Assembly (NCBI GenBank): GCA_018241895.1
Contig: JAFECX010000172.1
Coordinates: forward strand, 1 to 32,274
Length of the DNA: 32,274 nt
Origin: Pseudomonadota bacterium
Lineage (GTDB): Bacteria > Pseudomonadota > Gammaproteobacteria > Burkholderiales > Burkholderiaceae_C
Reading direction: 5' to 3'
A program made the translations under genes and the position numbers. Shown here one piece after another: positions 22,789 to 30,592 of the stretch (within the stretch, counting starts at the first letter, position 1; every line of letters begins with the position of its first letter). The notes beneath the pieces are model-generated. The model was not told the origin of the DNA, did no database searches, and saw only the letters and a list, made by a program, of their open reading frames with translations.

Positions 22789-24086
22789 CGGGAAACCTCC
22801 GGTTTCGTCGTCAGCGACTGCAGTGATTGCACCACTTCCAACAACGTCCGGTCGTGGCCGAAGCCACCCGCCTTGGTGGCCACCGGCAGACCGTCGCACG
22901 GGCCGCCCATCACGGTGGCCAGCGGCACGCCTTCCTGCACGGTGCCGATCATGCGCAGCACCTGCGCATCGAGCGCATCGAGCACGGCCTCGGCGCCGTC
23001 GCCGCCGACGAGGACCAGGCGGCCGATGCGATGCTGCGTGAGCGCGCCGCGCGCGGCGACGGCGATCGCGCGGGCGACTCGCTGGCCGCGCTCGCGCCGG
23101 ATCGCGGCGTCGGGCGTCTCCTCGCGTTCGGCCGGCGCCTGCAGCACGATGACGTGCGCCGGCGTCGGCGCCATGGCCCAGCGCTCGGCGCTCGCCACGT
23201 CGGCCAGATCCGCCGCACGGGCCTGGCGCACGACCAGTTGCGCGCCCAAGTGCGCCTGCAGCGCATCGACCTGCCGCCGCGAGACCTCGTTGGCCGACGT
23301 CACCACGACGAGCACGTTCGCGTCGGAGGGCGCCCCCTCGGCGACCGCGGCGGGGGGCGCGCGCTCGGCGCCCAGCCACGCTGCGGCCAGCGGCAGCGCG
23401 AAGCCGGCCGAGCCGGCGGGCAGCGCGCGCGATCCCAACGACGCAACCGCTGCGGCGAGCGTCCTGAGATGGACGTCGTTGTCGGCCTCGGCCACGACGA
23501 CGGCGTGGCTGCGCGCGGCGGCGGTCAGCGTCCGGGTCCAGTCAGCGACGCGCTCGCACGCCGGCACGACGACGCTGCCGGGCACGAGATCGGTCAGATG
23601 CGACGACGTGACCGGCGTCACCGGGTCGCGGCCGGCCGGCGAATCGGCCAGCGGCGTGCCGTTGACGAACAGCTGGCCGTCGTGCTGGGTGCGGCCCATC
23701 GCGGGGTAGGCCGGGCACAGCACGACGAAGGCGTCGGGATGCGTACGCCGCCAGGCGGCGAGCGCGCCGTCGAGCTGCGCCGCGACGCTGCCGCGCAGCG
23801 TCGAATCGATCTTCAGATAGACCTGCGCGATGCCCACGGCCAGTGTCTGGACCACCGCCTGCGCGGTCGTCTCGCGGGCCTGCGCGTCGGGCATCGCGCG
23901 CGTGTGCAGCGGCCGGCTCAGTGCGGCGCGCGGGCCGAGCGGCGGTGTCTCGGGACCGCGTTGCAGCAGCCCGTTCCAGCCGCGCTGCACGAACTGCACC
24001 AGCGTGTCGCCGGCACCGGTCAGGTCGTCGGCCAGGATCGCGACGCGCGGCACGTCGGCGGCAGGCGACGCGGCGCGCGTCGTCAT
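22785..24086 (-). CDS. dtnK: Four-carbon acid sugar kinase (DUF1537), DtnK/OtnK-like
   Basis: A 433-residue two-domain kinase. The N-terminal substrate domain has ILADDLTGAGDTLVQFVQRG (D20-D21), LKIDSTLRGSVAAQLDG and LCPAYPAMGRTQHDGQLFVNG. The C-terminal nucleotide-binding domain (from about 260) has VVVTSANEVSRRQVDAL, VLVGGDGAEAVLDAL and ATKAGGFGHDRTLL. The family phosphorylates D-threonate, D-erythronate or related acids at O4. Partnership with a PdxA2 and a KdgT-type permease matches the D-threonate pathway known from Salmonella and Cupriavidus, so DtnK is preferred over OtnK or YgbK relatives; no otnC, otnI or denD is nearby. It overlaps pdxA2 by four bases and the permease by one. Confidence 0.83.
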   Translation of the reverse strand: MTTRAASPAADVPRVAILADDLTGAGDTLVQFVQRGWNGLLQRGPETPPLGPRAALSRPLHTRAMPDAQARETTAQAVVQTLAVGIAQVYLKIDSTLRGSVAAQLDGALAAWRRTHPDAFVVLCPAYPAMGRTQHDGQLFVNGTPLADSPAGRDPVTPVTSSHLTDLVPGSVVVPACERVADWTRTLTAAARSHAVVVAEADNDVHLRTLAAAVASLGSRALPAGSAGFALPLAAAWLGAERAPPAAVAEGAPSDANVLVVVTSANEVSRRQVDALQAHLGAQLVVRQARAADLADVASAERWAMAPTPAHVIVLQAPAEREETPDAAIRRERGQRVARAIAVAARGALTQHRIGRLVLVGGDGAEAVLDALDAQVLRMIGTVQEGVPLATVMGGPCDGLPVATKAGGFGHDRTLLEVVQSLQSLTTKPEVSR

Positions 24087-25123
24087 CACAGTTGGGGCTC
24101 GCTGATGCCCAGTTCCATCTCGTCGAGCTTGGCAATCTCCTCTTCGCTCAGCAGGCCGCCCTCGCGCTTGAGCATCCACGACGCGAGCACCGGCGCCAGG
24201 ATCGCGGTCACCAGCACCGAGGCCGCAACCTGCGCCGTCGCGGTGCCCACCAGCGGGACGAACGACGGATCGGCCGTCGCGATGATGGCCGGCGTCGCGA
24301 CCGCGTTGCCCGCGGTCGTGCCCGCGGCAAAGCCGATGCCCGAGCGACGGCCGCGACGCAGCAGGTGCCGGTAGCCGAGGTAGACCAGGTACCCGGTGAA
24401 CGGTGCGACGATCAGCCCGACCACCATCCCCGACAGCCCGCCCTTGACGACCGCGTCGAGGTTGATGCCGGTGCCCAGCGCGAACGCGAAGAACGGGATC
24501 ACCACGTGCGGCGTCGGCCGCATGATGTCGCACCATTTCGAGTCGAGGTTGCCGACGATCATGCCGATGACGAACGGCAGCACCGCGGCGAGCAGCGCCT
24601 CGCCCGGGATCGCCGCCAATCCCGACGCGCCGAGGAACAACATCGAGAAGAACGGCCCGTCGTTGAGCGCCGACGCGATGTACGCGCCGCGGTCGCGCTT
24701 GTCGCCGTAGCGCCCGGTGAAGGCGAGCCACAACCCGCCGTTGGAGTTGTCGATCGCCACCAGCATCGCCAGCACCGAGATGCCCATGATGCCGTCCATC
24801 CCGACGATGTGGCCGATCAGGATCACCAGCGACGCCGGGATGATCGACTTGCACAGCAGCACGACCCCGGCCGTCGCGAGCACCGGTCCCGAGGTCTTGA
24901 GCGTGACCTGCATGCCGGTGGCGAAGATCAGCAGTGCGATCAGCGGCAGAGCGCTGCCCTGGAACAGCGCGGTGGTGAACGAGCCGAGCTTGAAGAACCC
25001 GGGTGCGAAGGTGCCGATGATCGAACCGAGCACCAGCGGGATGACCATCAGGCCGCCCGGGATGCGGCTCATCCAGTCGTACATCGGGACGATGGGCCGC
25101 CTGGCGGCTGCGGACTGCGACAT
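24086..25123 (-). CDS. KdgT-family 2-keto-3-deoxygluconate/C4 sugar-acid permease
   Basis: A 345-residue membrane protein of the KdgT family with about ten hydrophobic segments. Family segments are RIPGGLMVIPLVLGSIIGTF, LIFATGMQVTLKTSGPVL, AIDNSNGGLWLAFTGRYGDK, ALNDGPFFSMLFLGASG and GTTAGNAVATPAIIATADPSF. In D-threonate gene clusters a KdgT2-type permease takes up the acid; here the same role is inferred. The ATG at 25123 is chosen because GGAG lies nine bases upstream; the frame also opens from a GTG at 25147, but that would overlap the operator-like palindrome. It is the first gene of the cassette. Confidence 0.86.
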   Translation of the reverse strand: MSQSAAARRPIVPMYDWMSRIPGGLMVIPLVLGSIIGTFAPGFFKLGSFTTALFQGSALPLIALLIFATGMQVTLKTSGPVLATAGVVLLCKSIIPASLVILIGHIVGMDGIMGISVLAMLVAIDNSNGGLWLAFTGRYGDKRDRGAYIASALNDGPFFSMLFLGASGLAAIPGEALLAAVLPFVIGMIVGNLDSKWCDIMRPTPHVVIPFFAFALGTGINLDAVVKGGLSGMVVGLIVAPFTGYLVYLGYRHLLRRGRRSGIGFAAGTTAGNAVATPAIIATADPSFVPLVGTATAQVAASVLVTAILAPVLASWMLKREGGLLSEEEIAKLDEMELGISEPQL

Positions 25124-25146
25124 GGCGGCGATCTCCGGAAGGCTCA

Positions 25147-25160
25147 CCCGTACGTACAGG
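25147..25160. promoter_or_regulatory. Palindromic operator candidate for the GntR regulator
   Basis: CCTGTACGTACGGG (minus strand) is symmetric at 12 of 14 positions around GTACGTAC. HutC-type GntR proteins bind short GT...AC palindromes of this size. It lies 23 bases before the kdgT-like ATG and just after the -10 region, where bound repressor would block transcription. Confidence 0.5.
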
Positions 25161-25170
25161 TTGTGCGCAG

Positions 25171-25199
25171 ATGTTGGCGGTGCGGTGCGCGCCTGTCAA
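25171..25199 (-). promoter_or_regulatory. Promoter of the threonate cassette
   Basis: A perfect -35 TTGACA (plus 25194-25199) and a weak -10 CAACAT (plus 25171-25176), 17 bases apart, in the 79-base gap between the TauE/SafE-like gene and the permease. Start of transcription would be near 25165, immediately before the palindrome. Confidence 0.5.
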
Positions 25200-25202
25200 G
25201 GC

Positions 25203-25925
25203 TCAGGGCGTGCGGCACACGAAGGGCAGGTTCGCCTGCAGCCACGTCGAATGCGGCAGCCAGGGCCCGAGCAGCGTGAGCGCAGCGCTCGCCAGCAGCG
25301 TGACGCCGGCGATGCGGCGCGTGAGGGGCCGCGTGCCCCAGAGTGCCAGGCGCCCGGCGCCGAAGGCGGCCAGCAGCATCGAGGGCATCGTGCCGAATCC
25401 GAACGCCGCCATCGTCGCCGCGCCGCGCCGCGCGTCGCCTTGTGCCGCCGCGATCATCAGCACGGTGTAGACGAAGCCGCAGGGCATCCAGCCCCAGACC
25501 ATGCCGAACGCCAGTGCGCGCGGCGCGCTGGTGACGGGCAGCAGGCGGCGCCCGAGCGGCGCGATGCGCTGCCACAGGCGCCGGCCGATGCCCGAGCCCG
25601 GATCGCGCAGGTGGCCGAACGCCACCAGCGCAGCGAGCAGCAAGGCGGCGGCCGACAGCGCGCGCAGCGTGCGGCGCACGGCGTCGATGTCGAGGAGGGC
25701 GAGCGCGGCCGCCATGACGCCGCCTGCCGCGAGTCCGGCCAGCGCGTACGACAGGATGCGGCCGAGCTGGTAGCCGAGCAGCAGCCCGGGCCGCGGCCGG
25801 CCGCCGCGCCCCTTGGCCGTGGCGATGCCCAGTGCGGCCGAGATGCCGCCGCACATGACCAGGCAATGCCCGCTGGCGGCCAGCCCCAGCATCAGCGCGG
25901 CGCCGAGCGTCAGCGCGTCGGTCAT
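25203..25925 (-). CDS. TauE/SafE (UreH-like) membrane protein downstream of ccoS
   Basis: A 240-residue membrane protein of the TauE/SafE/UreH-like transmembrane group (COG2836 type), with about six hydrophobic segments. The first has GHCLVMCGG (C21, C25) and a later one WGWMPCGFVY, cysteine motifs reminiscent of CcdA/DsbD-type thiol or copper handling. Proteins of this group regularly follow ccoS in betaproteobacteria and are thought to serve cbb3 oxidase or cytochrome assembly, but a defined function is lacking. It should not be confused with the sulfite exporter of the soe operon, which belongs to a different subfamily. The ATG at 25925 overlaps the ccoS stop (ATGA), so it is the last gene of the cco unit. 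Confidence 0.78.
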   Translation of the reverse strand: MTDALTLGAALMLGLAASGHCLVMCGGISAALGIATAKGRGGRPRPGLLLGYQLGRILSYALAGLAAGGVMAAALALLDIDAVRRTLRALSAAALLLAALVAFGHLRDPGSGIGRRLWQRIAPLGRRLLPVTSAPRALAFGMVWGWMPCGFVYTVLMIAAAQGDARRGAATMAAFGFGTMPSMLLAAFGAGRLALWGTRPLTRRIAGVTLLASAALTLLGPWLPHSTWLQANLPFVCRTP

Positions 25926-26149
25926 CGCGACGCGTGCACCGGCGGCTCGGGCGCGCATGCTGCCGCAGGGGCAGGACCGGCCGCGGGCGCGGCGCCGCTC
26001 GTCTTCGCCGCCGGATCGTCCAGCAACGGCAGGATCGCCGGGCTGTCCAGGTCGTCGAACTGCTCGTGTTCGACGGCCCAGAAGAACGCGATGCCCGCGC
26101 CGACGAGCAGCGCGATCGACAGCGGGATCATGACGACGAGGATGTTCAT
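25922..26149 (-). CDS. ccoS: CcoS, cbb3 oxidase maturation protein
   Basis: A 75-residue protein with one N-terminal transmembrane helix (MNILVVMIPLSIALLVGAGI) followed by FFWAVEHEQFDDLDSPA, the CcoS signature, and a Pro/Ala-rich tail. CcoS is needed for cofactor insertion into CcoN. The tail (about residues 48-75) is longer than in minimal CcoS. The ATG overlaps the ccoI stop and the stop overlaps the next gene's ATG, both as ATGA. Confidence 0.92.
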   Translation of the reverse strand: MNILVVMIPLSIALLVGAGIAFFWAVEHEQFDDLDSPAILPLLDDPAAKTSGAAPAAGPAPAAACAPEPPVHASR

Positions 26150-28578
26150 GCCGCCGCCCGCCGTGGCGCCGGCGTGGCGGGCGGCGCCGGCGTCGGCACC
26201 GTGCGCCCGATGCGCAGCGCGTTGAGGATCACGACCAGCGAGCTGGCCGACATGCCGATCGCCGCCAGCCACGGCGGCACGAAGCCCAGCGCGCCCAGCG
26301 GCACCACGGCCAGGTTGTAGGCCAGCGCCCAGCGCTGGTTCTGGCGCAGCACGGTCATCGTCTGGCGCGCGACGGCGCGTGCCTGTGCCAGCGCCGCCAG
26401 GTGCGCGCCGTCGAGGACGATGTCGCCGCTGGCGCGCGCCAGCTCGCTGCCGCAGGCGAGTGCGATCGCGACATCGGCGCCGGCCAGCACCGGCGCGTCG
26501 TTGATGCCGTCGCCGACTGCGACGACGCACGCGCCGCCGGCGCGCAGCGTGCGCAGCCGCTCGAGCTTGGCTTCGGGGCTCTGGCGCGCGCGCCAGACCG
26601 CGACCCCGAGGCGCTGCGCGAGCGCCTCGACACGGGCCTGGGCGTCGCCGCTGGCGAGCTCGATCGCCACGCCGTCGGCACGCAACGCGTCGAGCGCCGC
26701 GCGCGCGCCAGGGCGCAGCCGCTCGCGCAGCGCGAACGTCGCGACCGGGCGGCCGTCCTGCGCGAGCACGACGGCGTCGTCGTCGACGGCGCCCAGGTCG
26801 CCGTCGATCGCCCAGCGCGGCTGCCCCAGCCGCAGGCGGCGTCCATCGACCACGCCTTCGATGCCGCTGCCGGCCGCTGCGCGCACCTCGCTCGCCGTGC
26901 GCAGCGGCAGGTGCTGCGCCGCGCGTGCCAGCGCCTGCGCCACCGGATGGTGGCTCGTGCGCGCGAGCGCGGCGCCGGTCGCGAGGGCCGCGTCGCGATC
27001 CGCGGCCTGCACCTGCACCAGCTCCAGCTCGGCCGCGGTGAGGGTGCCGGTCTTGTCGAACACGGCGTGCGTGGCGCGTGCCAGGCCCTCGATCGCGTCG
27101 GTGTGCACGACGAAGACGCCGCGCGCGGCGAGCACCGCCAGCGCGCGCGTCAGCGCCGCCGGCACCGCGAGCGCGAACGCGCACGGGCACGAGACGACGA
27201 GCACGGCCAGCGTGGCCGTGAGCGCGCGCGCCGGATCGACCACGCTCCAGCCGAGCGCGCACAGCGTCGCCAGCGCGAGCACGCGCGCGACGAAGGCGGC
27301 CGCCGCGCGCTCGCCTGCGCGCGCCAGGCGCGGGCGTTCACTCTGCGCACGCGCGACCAGTGCTGCGATGGCGGCCAGCGCGGTGTCGGCGCCGACCCGC
27401 GTCACACGGGCCAGCACCGGACCTTCGAGCACGACGCTGCCGCCGGTGAGCGCGTCGCCCCGCGTCTTGGACACCGGCGCCGATTCGCCGCTGAGCAGCG
27501 ACTCGTCGACGCGGCAGGCGGCGCTTTCGAGCACCGCATCGGCGGGCACGCGTTCGCCTTCGGCGACCTGCACGCGCTCGCCGCAGGCGAGCTCGAGCGC
27601 GCCGATGCGCTCGATCGTGCCGTCGGCGCGCAGCCGCTCGGCGTAGGCGGGCGCGACGCGCGCCATCGCGTCGACCAGCCCGGCGGCCCGATGGCGCGCC
27701 CGCATCTCGAGATGACGCCCGACCAGCAGGAAGAACACGAACATGCTGACCGAATCGAAATACACCTCGCCGCTGCCGCGCAGTGCCTCGACCACGCTGG
27801 CCGCGTAGATGAGCGCCACGGCGAGCGCGACCGGCACGTCCATGCCCAGCCTGCGTGCGCGCAGCGCGCGCCAGGCGCCGGCGAAGAAGGGCTGCGCCGA
27901 GTAGAAGACGACCGGCGTCGCCACCAGCAGCCCCAGCCAGCGCATCGCCTCGCGCGTGGCCGCGTCCATCGTCGTGAACGCGCCCAGGTACAGCGCGCTC
28001 GCGTACATCATCGCCTGCATCGCGCCGAAGCCGGCGACGACGAGCCGCTTGAGCGCGGCGTGCGCCTCGCGCCGGCGCGCGTCGTCCAGCGAGGCGGCGT
28101 CCAGCGGCAGCGCGCGATAGCCGGTGTGTGCGAGCGCCGCGAGGATCGCGCCGAGATCGGTGCGCGCCGGCTCCCAGAGCACGCGCGCGCGCTGCGCCGC
28201 CGCGTTGACCTGCACCGAGACGACGCCGGGTGCGGCGCCGAGTGCGCGCTCGATCAGCCACACGCAGGCCGCGCAGCGGATGCCGTCGACGAGCAGCAGC
28301 GCCTCGCTGCGCCCGGCGTCGAGCGTGCGCACGACGTGGCGCGCCAGCTCCGGTCGCTGCCAGACCTGCGCGCTGCGCTGCGCCTCCTGCGGATCGGGCG
28401 CCTGCGCCGAGGGGGCACTGCGCACGCGGTAGTAGGCGGCCAGGCCCAGCTGGTCGATCCACTCGGCCGCGGCGCGGCAGCCGTGGCAGCACACCGGGTG
28501 CGCGACGCCCTCGACCACCGCCAGCGGCGCATCGGCCGGCAGCGGCTCGCCGCAGTGCCAGCAGGCGGCGGCGGTCAT
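26146..28578 (-). CDS. ccoI: CcoI, copper-translocating P-type ATPase for cbb3 oxidase
   Basis: An 810-residue P1B-type ATPase of the FixI/CcoI group, which supplies copper for the CcoN binuclear centre. The cysteine-rich N-terminus (CWHCGEPLPAD, PVCCHGCRAAAEW) is a CcoI feature, followed by a heavy-metal domain with GIRCAACVW. The membrane core has the ion-binding C464-P-C466 (VSCPCAFALAVP). Catalysis uses D508 in FDKTGTLT, and the hinge GDGINDAPVLAGADV is present near the end. The ATG at 28578 is used; an upstream ATG nine codons earlier is in frame. The start overlaps the stop of a 21-codon mini-ORF, and ccoS overlaps its stop. Confidence 0.94.
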   Translation of the reverse strand: MTAAACWHCGEPLPADAPLAVVEGVAHPVCCHGCRAAAEWIDQLGLAAYYRVRSAPSAQAPDPQEAQRSAQVWQRPELARHVVRTLDAGRSEALLLVDGIRCAACVWLIERALGAAPGVVSVQVNAAAQRARVLWEPARTDLGAILAALAHTGYRALPLDAASLDDARRREAHAALKRLVVAGFGAMQAMMYASALYLGAFTTMDAATREAMRWLGLLVATPVVFYSAQPFFAGAWRALRARRLGMDVPVALAVALIYAASVVEALRGSGEVYFDSVSMFVFFLLVGRHLEMRARHRAAGLVDAMARVAPAYAERLRADGTIERIGALELACGERVQVAEGERVPADAVLESAACRVDESLLSGESAPVSKTRGDALTGGSVVLEGPVLARVTRVGADTALAAIAALVARAQSERPRLARAGERAAAAFVARVLALATLCALGWSVVDPARALTATLAVLVVSCPCAFALAVPAALTRALAVLAARGVFVVHTDAIEGLARATHAVFDKTGTLTAAELELVQVQAADRDAALATGAALARTSHHPVAQALARAAQHLPLRTASEVRAAAGSGIEGVVDGRRLRLGQPRWAIDGDLGAVDDDAVVLAQDGRPVATFALRERLRPGARAALDALRADGVAIELASGDAQARVEALAQRLGVAVWRARQSPEAKLERLRTLRAGGACVVAVGDGINDAPVLAGADVAIALACGSELARASGDIVLDGAHLAALAQARAVARQTMTVLRQNQRWALAYNLAVVPLGALGFVPPWLAAIGMSASSLVVILNALRIGRTVPTPAPPATPAPRRAAA

Positions 28579-28640
28579 GGCCTGCCGTCGGCCAAGGCGC
28601 GGCATGCGCCGCAGGCGCGTGCGCGCCTGGTTGCGCTCAT
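28575..28640 (-). other. Bridging mini-ORF (21 codons) between the ccoH-like gene and ccoI
   Basis: The ATG at 28640 lies on the ccoH-like stop (ATGA) and the frame ends at the TGA 28577-28575 that overlaps the ccoI ATG (ATGA). The peptide (begins MSATRRARACGACRA) is basic with one CxxC. It has exactly the length (66 bases) of the mini-ORF after the TauE-like gene at 6581. GC at third positions is 16 of 20. Function, if any, is likely coupling. Confidence 0.3.
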
Positions 28641-28891
28641 GGCTTCGTCTCGCTGGCGGGCGGCGGCCGCGCGACCGGCACCTCCCTCAGCACGTGCGGG
28701 CCGCTCACCGGCAGCGGCGGATCGGCGTAGCGTTCGGCGACGGTGATCAGCCAGATGCTGCCGGCCACCGAGGCGGCGAAGACGGCGATGCCCAGCCAGA
28801 CGATGCCCTGGCGGTACCACGCGCGCGCGGGGTCGCGCGGCGCCGCGTCATGGCCTGCCGGCCGCACCGCCGTGGGACAGCGAATAGACAT
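28637..28891 (-). CDS. Small single-helix membrane protein, FixH/CcoH-like, start uncertain
   Basis: About 84 residues, with RDPARAWYRQGIVWLGIAVF leading into one transmembrane helix and a short Pro-rich tail (YADPPLPVSGPHVLREVP). Placement between ccoP and ccoI and the WYRQ-type sequence before the helix resemble the N-terminus of FixH/CcoH, but it lacks the periplasmic domain of about 100 residues that follows in full FixH. The start is unclear: ATG 28891 and GTG 28867 both overlap ccoP, without a Shine-Dalgarno sequence. The ATGA at the ccoP stop (ATG 28851), the usual junction in this operon, is one base out of frame with the conserved part, so a one-base deletion near 28835-28850 is suspected. 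FixH relationship is tentative. Confidence 0.5.
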   Translation of the reverse strand: MSIRCPTAVRPAGHDAAPRDPARAWYRQGIVWLGIAVFAASVAGSIWLITVAERYADPPLPVSGPHVLREVPVARPPPASETKP

Positions 28892-29762
28892 AGGCGGCCA
28901 CGACGCGCGCATCGTTCTCGCCCAGCCGCGTGCGCCAGGCCGGCATGATGCCGCCGCGCCCGCCGCGGATGGTGGTCTCGAGGGTCTCCAGATCGCCCCC
29001 GTAGAGCCAGGCCTTGCCGGTCAAGTTCGGCGCCCCCATGGCCGGGTTGCCCTGGCCTTCGGCACCGTGGCAGGCGGCGCACACGGTGGTGAAGACCTCC
29101 TTGCCGGCAGCCGCCTTGGCCGCGTCGTGCGGCGCGCCGGCCAGGCCGAGCACGACGTTGGCGAGGTTGGCGATCTCGTCGTCCTTGTACTGCTGGCCCC
29201 AGGCCGGCATCACGCCGCGGCGCCCGTCGAGGATGCTGGTGAGGATCGTTTCGCCGTCGCCGCCGTACAGCCAGACCGCATCGTCGAGCGCGGGCGCGCC
29301 GAGCTCCCGGTTGCCGTGACCCGCGCGGCCGTGGCAGGCGGCACAGTTGTCGCGGAACAGCACCTCGCCCATGGCCAGCGCGTCGCGATCGCCGGCGAGC
29401 TGCTCGACCGGCAGCTTGGCCCAGCGCTGCATGTTCGCCGCCAGCAGCGCGTCGTTGCCGGCGGTGTGGCGCGCCAGCTCCGCGTGCGAGGTCCAGCCCA
29501 GCGTGCCCTTGAAGTTGCCGAAGCCCGGATAGAGGACGAGGTAGGCGAAGGCCGAGAAGAAGAGCGCGAACGAGATCAGGACCCACCACAGCGGCAGCCG
29601 GTGCATGCCCTCGCGTATCGCCCCGTTGGCCCAGGCGTGGCCGGTCGTGCCGTCGGGCAGCACGGGCACCTTCGCGCGCGGGCCCCACAGGAAGAGGAAG
29701 AAGGTGACGCCCAGGTTGAACACGATGAGGACGATCACCCAGCCCGCCCAGAACTCGCTCAT
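28848..29762 (-). CDS. ccoP: CcoP, dihaem cytochrome c subunit of cbb3 oxidase
   Basis: A 304-residue subunit. Two hydrophobic segments (about 7-27 and 58-78) anchor it, then two cytochrome c domains with C140-AA-C143-H144 (DNCAACHG) and C228-AA-C231-H232 (TVCAACHG). Both have a distal methionine in GVMPAWG and GIMPAWR. It receives electrons from soluble cytochromes and passes them to CcoO. The conserved WANGAIREGMHRLPLWWVLISF is a cbb3 signature. The start overlaps the ccoQ stop (ATGA). Confidence 0.95.
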   Translation of the reverse strand: MSEFWAGWVIVLIVFNLGVTFFLFLWGPRAKVPVLPDGTTGHAWANGAIREGMHRLPLWWVLISFALFFSAFAYLVLYPGFGNFKGTLGWTSHAELARHTAGNDALLAANMQRWAKLPVEQLAGDRDALAMGEVLFRDNCAACHGRAGHGNRELGAPALDDAVWLYGGDGETILTSILDGRRGVMPAWGQQYKDDEIANLANVVLGLAGAPHDAAKAAAGKEVFTTVCAACHGAEGQGNPAMGAPNLTGKAWLYGGDLETLETTIRGGRGGIMPAWRTRLGENDARVVAAYVYSLSHGGAAGRP

Positions 29763-29926
29763 GGCCTGTCCTCCGCGGCGGCGCCGACGTCTTCCATCGG
29801 CAGCCGCGCCAGATCGTCGTGCGTGCGCTTGTGATGCGGCAGCCAGGCCCAGACCCAGATGCCGAGGAAGGCGACCATCATCGCGACGATGATGCCGCCG
29901 GCGATCGGACCCCAGATCGGATTCAC
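29759..29926 (-). CDS. ccoQ: CcoQ, small subunit of cbb3 oxidase
   Basis: A 55-residue protein with one transmembrane helix ([20 protein letters not shown]) followed by [19 protein letters not shown], typical of CcoQ, which stabilises the CcoNOP complex. The start is GTG at 29926, overlapping the ccoO stop as GTGA; the stop overlaps ccoP as ATGA. Confidence 0.9.
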   Translation of the reverse strand: MNPIWGPIAGGIIVAMMVAFLGIWVWAWLPHHKRTHDDLARLPMEDVGAAAEDRP

Positions 29927-30582
29927 GATGCGCTCGCCGCCGATGCCGGTGCCGCCGCCGCGGCGGGCGCTGCCGGCACGTTGTCCACGCCCAGGCCCTG
30001 CAGGTAGGCGACGAGTGCATCCATCTCGGTCTTGCCGGCGACCGCCTTCGGGGCGTTCTTGATGTCGGCGTCCGTGTACGGGTCGCCGAGCGTGCGCAGC
30101 ACCCGCATGCGCGCCTGGATGTCCTTGCCGTCGACGAGTGCGAGCGCGAGCCACGGGTACTCGGGCATGTTCGACTCCGGCACCACCTGGCGCGGGTCCA
30201 TCAGGTGCAGCCGCTGCCACTCGTCGGAATACTTGCCGCCCACGCGCGCCAGGTCGGGCCCGGTGCGCTTGCTGCCCCACTGGAAGGGCCGGTCGTAGAC
30301 CGACTCGCTGGCGGTGGAGTAGGCGCCGTAGCGCTGTGTCTCGAAGCGCAGCGCGCGGATCATCTGCGAGTGGCACAGGTAGCAGCCGTCGCGCACGTAG
30401 ATGTCGCGTCCGGCCAGGCGCAGCGGATCGTAGGGCTTGACGCCCGCCGCCGGCTGCACCTTGTTGGCCTCCATGAACAGCGGCGTGATCTCGGCCAGCC
30501 CGCCGAGCGAGACCATGACCGCGATCAGGATGCCGAGCAGCCAGACGTGCTTCTCGATGAATTCGAAGTGGCGATAGGCCAT
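29923..30582 (-). CDS. ccoO: CcoO, monohaem cytochrome c subunit of cbb3 oxidase
   Basis: A 219-residue subunit with an N-terminal membrane anchor ([19 protein letters not shown]) and heme motif C67-YL-C70-H71 ([16 protein letters not shown]). Distal methionine lies in [30 protein letters not shown] sequence (residues near 100-120) is characteristic. It relays electrons from CcoP to heme b in CcoN. The C-terminal tail is Ala-rich. It follows ccoN by ten bases, with GGAG before the ATG. Confidence 0.96.
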   Translation of the reverse strand: MAYRHFEFIEKHVWLLGILIAVMVSLGGLAEITPLFMEANKVQPAAGVKPYDPLRLAGRDIYVRDGCYLCHSQMIRALRFETQRYGAYSTASESVYDRPFQWGSKRTGPDLARVGGKYSDEWQRLHLMDPRQVVPESNMPEYPWLALALVDGKDIQARMRVLRTLGDPYTDADIKNAPKAVAGKTEMDALVAYLQGLGVDNVPAAPAAAAAPASAASAS

Positions 30583-30592
30583 CGCGCGCTCC

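Noticed and set aside
28747..28851. A 34-codon frame starting on the ccoP stop by ATGA
   Set aside because: It ends inside the ccoH-like gene and lies out of frame with its conserved sequence; better explained as the remains of the true start after a one-base change.
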